14,225 nucleotides of DNA from Trueperaceae bacterium (GTDB taxonomy: Bacteria; Deinococcota; Deinococci; Deinococcales; Trueperaceae). The DNA lies in assembly GCA_007130445.1 (NCBI GenBank), contig SLSM01000111.1:1-14225 (forward strand), written 5' to 3'. The position numbers and the translations under genes are program-made. The notes beneath the pieces are model-generated. The model worked only from the letters and a program-made list of their open reading frames with translations. It was not told the DNA's origin and made no database searches. Shown one piece after another: positions 14,025 to 14,225 of this stretch; position 1 is the stretch's first letter; every line of letters begins with the position of its first letter.

Positions 14025-14225
14025 TTACGCGGCGCCCGGCGCCCGCGCCGCCCCCTCCGTGCTCAAGAAGGCGCCGAGCAGCGCCACGGCCGCCTCCAGG
14101 TCGCGCTTCGAGAGCATCTCCGTCACCGTGTGCACGTAGCGCGACGGGTTGGAGAGCGTGATCGTGGCCACGCCCCCGCGGCTGCGCTGGATCGCACCGC
14201 CGTCGGTGCCGCCGCGCGGCAGCAC
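14025..14225 (-). CDS. M42-family aminopeptidase, C-terminal fragment (cut by window edge)
   Basis: The last 67 codons (66 residues plus stop) of a gene whose 5' part lies beyond the right edge. The pattern LPRGGTDGGAIQRSRGGV, then SNPSRYVHTVTEM and a closing helix with RDLEAAVALLGAFL, matches the end of M42 metallo-aminopeptidases (the FrvX / glutamyl aminopeptidase / PhTET group). In that family the GTD-GAIQ segment shapes the active site and the His of RYxH is a metal ligand; both are present (His at residue 32 of the fragment). These enzymes form large tetrahedral complexes that trim peptides in the cytoplasm, which would suit an organism with many peptide importers. The Ala-rich tail after the helix is an extension of about 12 residues. 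Confidence 0.85.
   Translation of the reverse strand: MLPRGGTDGGAIQRSRGGVATITLSNPSRYVHTVTEMLSKRDLEAAVALLGAFLSTEGAARAPGAA

Overview
The window is GC-rich, densely coded bacterial DNA with GC-rich third codon positions. Several signs point to a diderm of the Deinococcota, possibly a Truepera relative: the solute-binding proteins have ordinary cleavable signal peptides with no lipobox, several promoters carry an extended -10 of the form TGnTAGCRT, and two genes appear to be leaderless. This placement is an inference from gene style. No rRNA or other marker gene is present.

Bases 1-11180 (+ strand) are mainly three sets of oligopeptide/dipeptide-type (family 5) ABC importer genes. Set 1 is a DppB-like and a DppC-like permease at 39-2284; its binding protein, if any, lies upstream of the window. 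Set 2 is a 581-residue binding protein, a DppB-like and a DppC-like permease (3640-7579). Set 3 is a 498-residue binding protein and two permeases of standard size (7748-11180). No ATPase gene is present, so the permeases must borrow ATPase subunits encoded elsewhere. In sets 2 and 3 a perfect or near-perfect hairpin separates the binding-protein gene from the permease genes, and the first permease starts with TTG. Both features fit high output of binding protein and low output of permease. Between sets 1 and 2 lies a separately transcribed GAF-GGDEF protein. Its catalytic motif is degenerate (GDDAF) but its inhibitory RxxD site is kept, so it looks like a c-di-GMP sensor rather than a synthase.

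Bases 11181-14225 hold minus-strand genes. In their direction of transcription these are the 3' end of an M42-family aminopeptidase (cut by the window edge), a PEGA-domain lipoprotein, a membrane protein with a C-terminal RDD domain, and a membrane-anchored cytochrome c with two CxxCH haem sites. A 12-bp hairpin lies between the last permease gene and the convergent cytochrome gene.

The transporters and the aminopeptidase would suit an organism that takes up and breaks down peptides, but the substrates cannot be read from the sequence. I found no RNA genes, insertion sequences, CRISPR arrays or prophage genes. The most unusual items are the degenerate GGDEF protein, the set 1 DppC with about 90 extra residues and two extra membrane spans, the enlarged cysteine-bearing set 2 transporter, and the leaderless promoter pattern.
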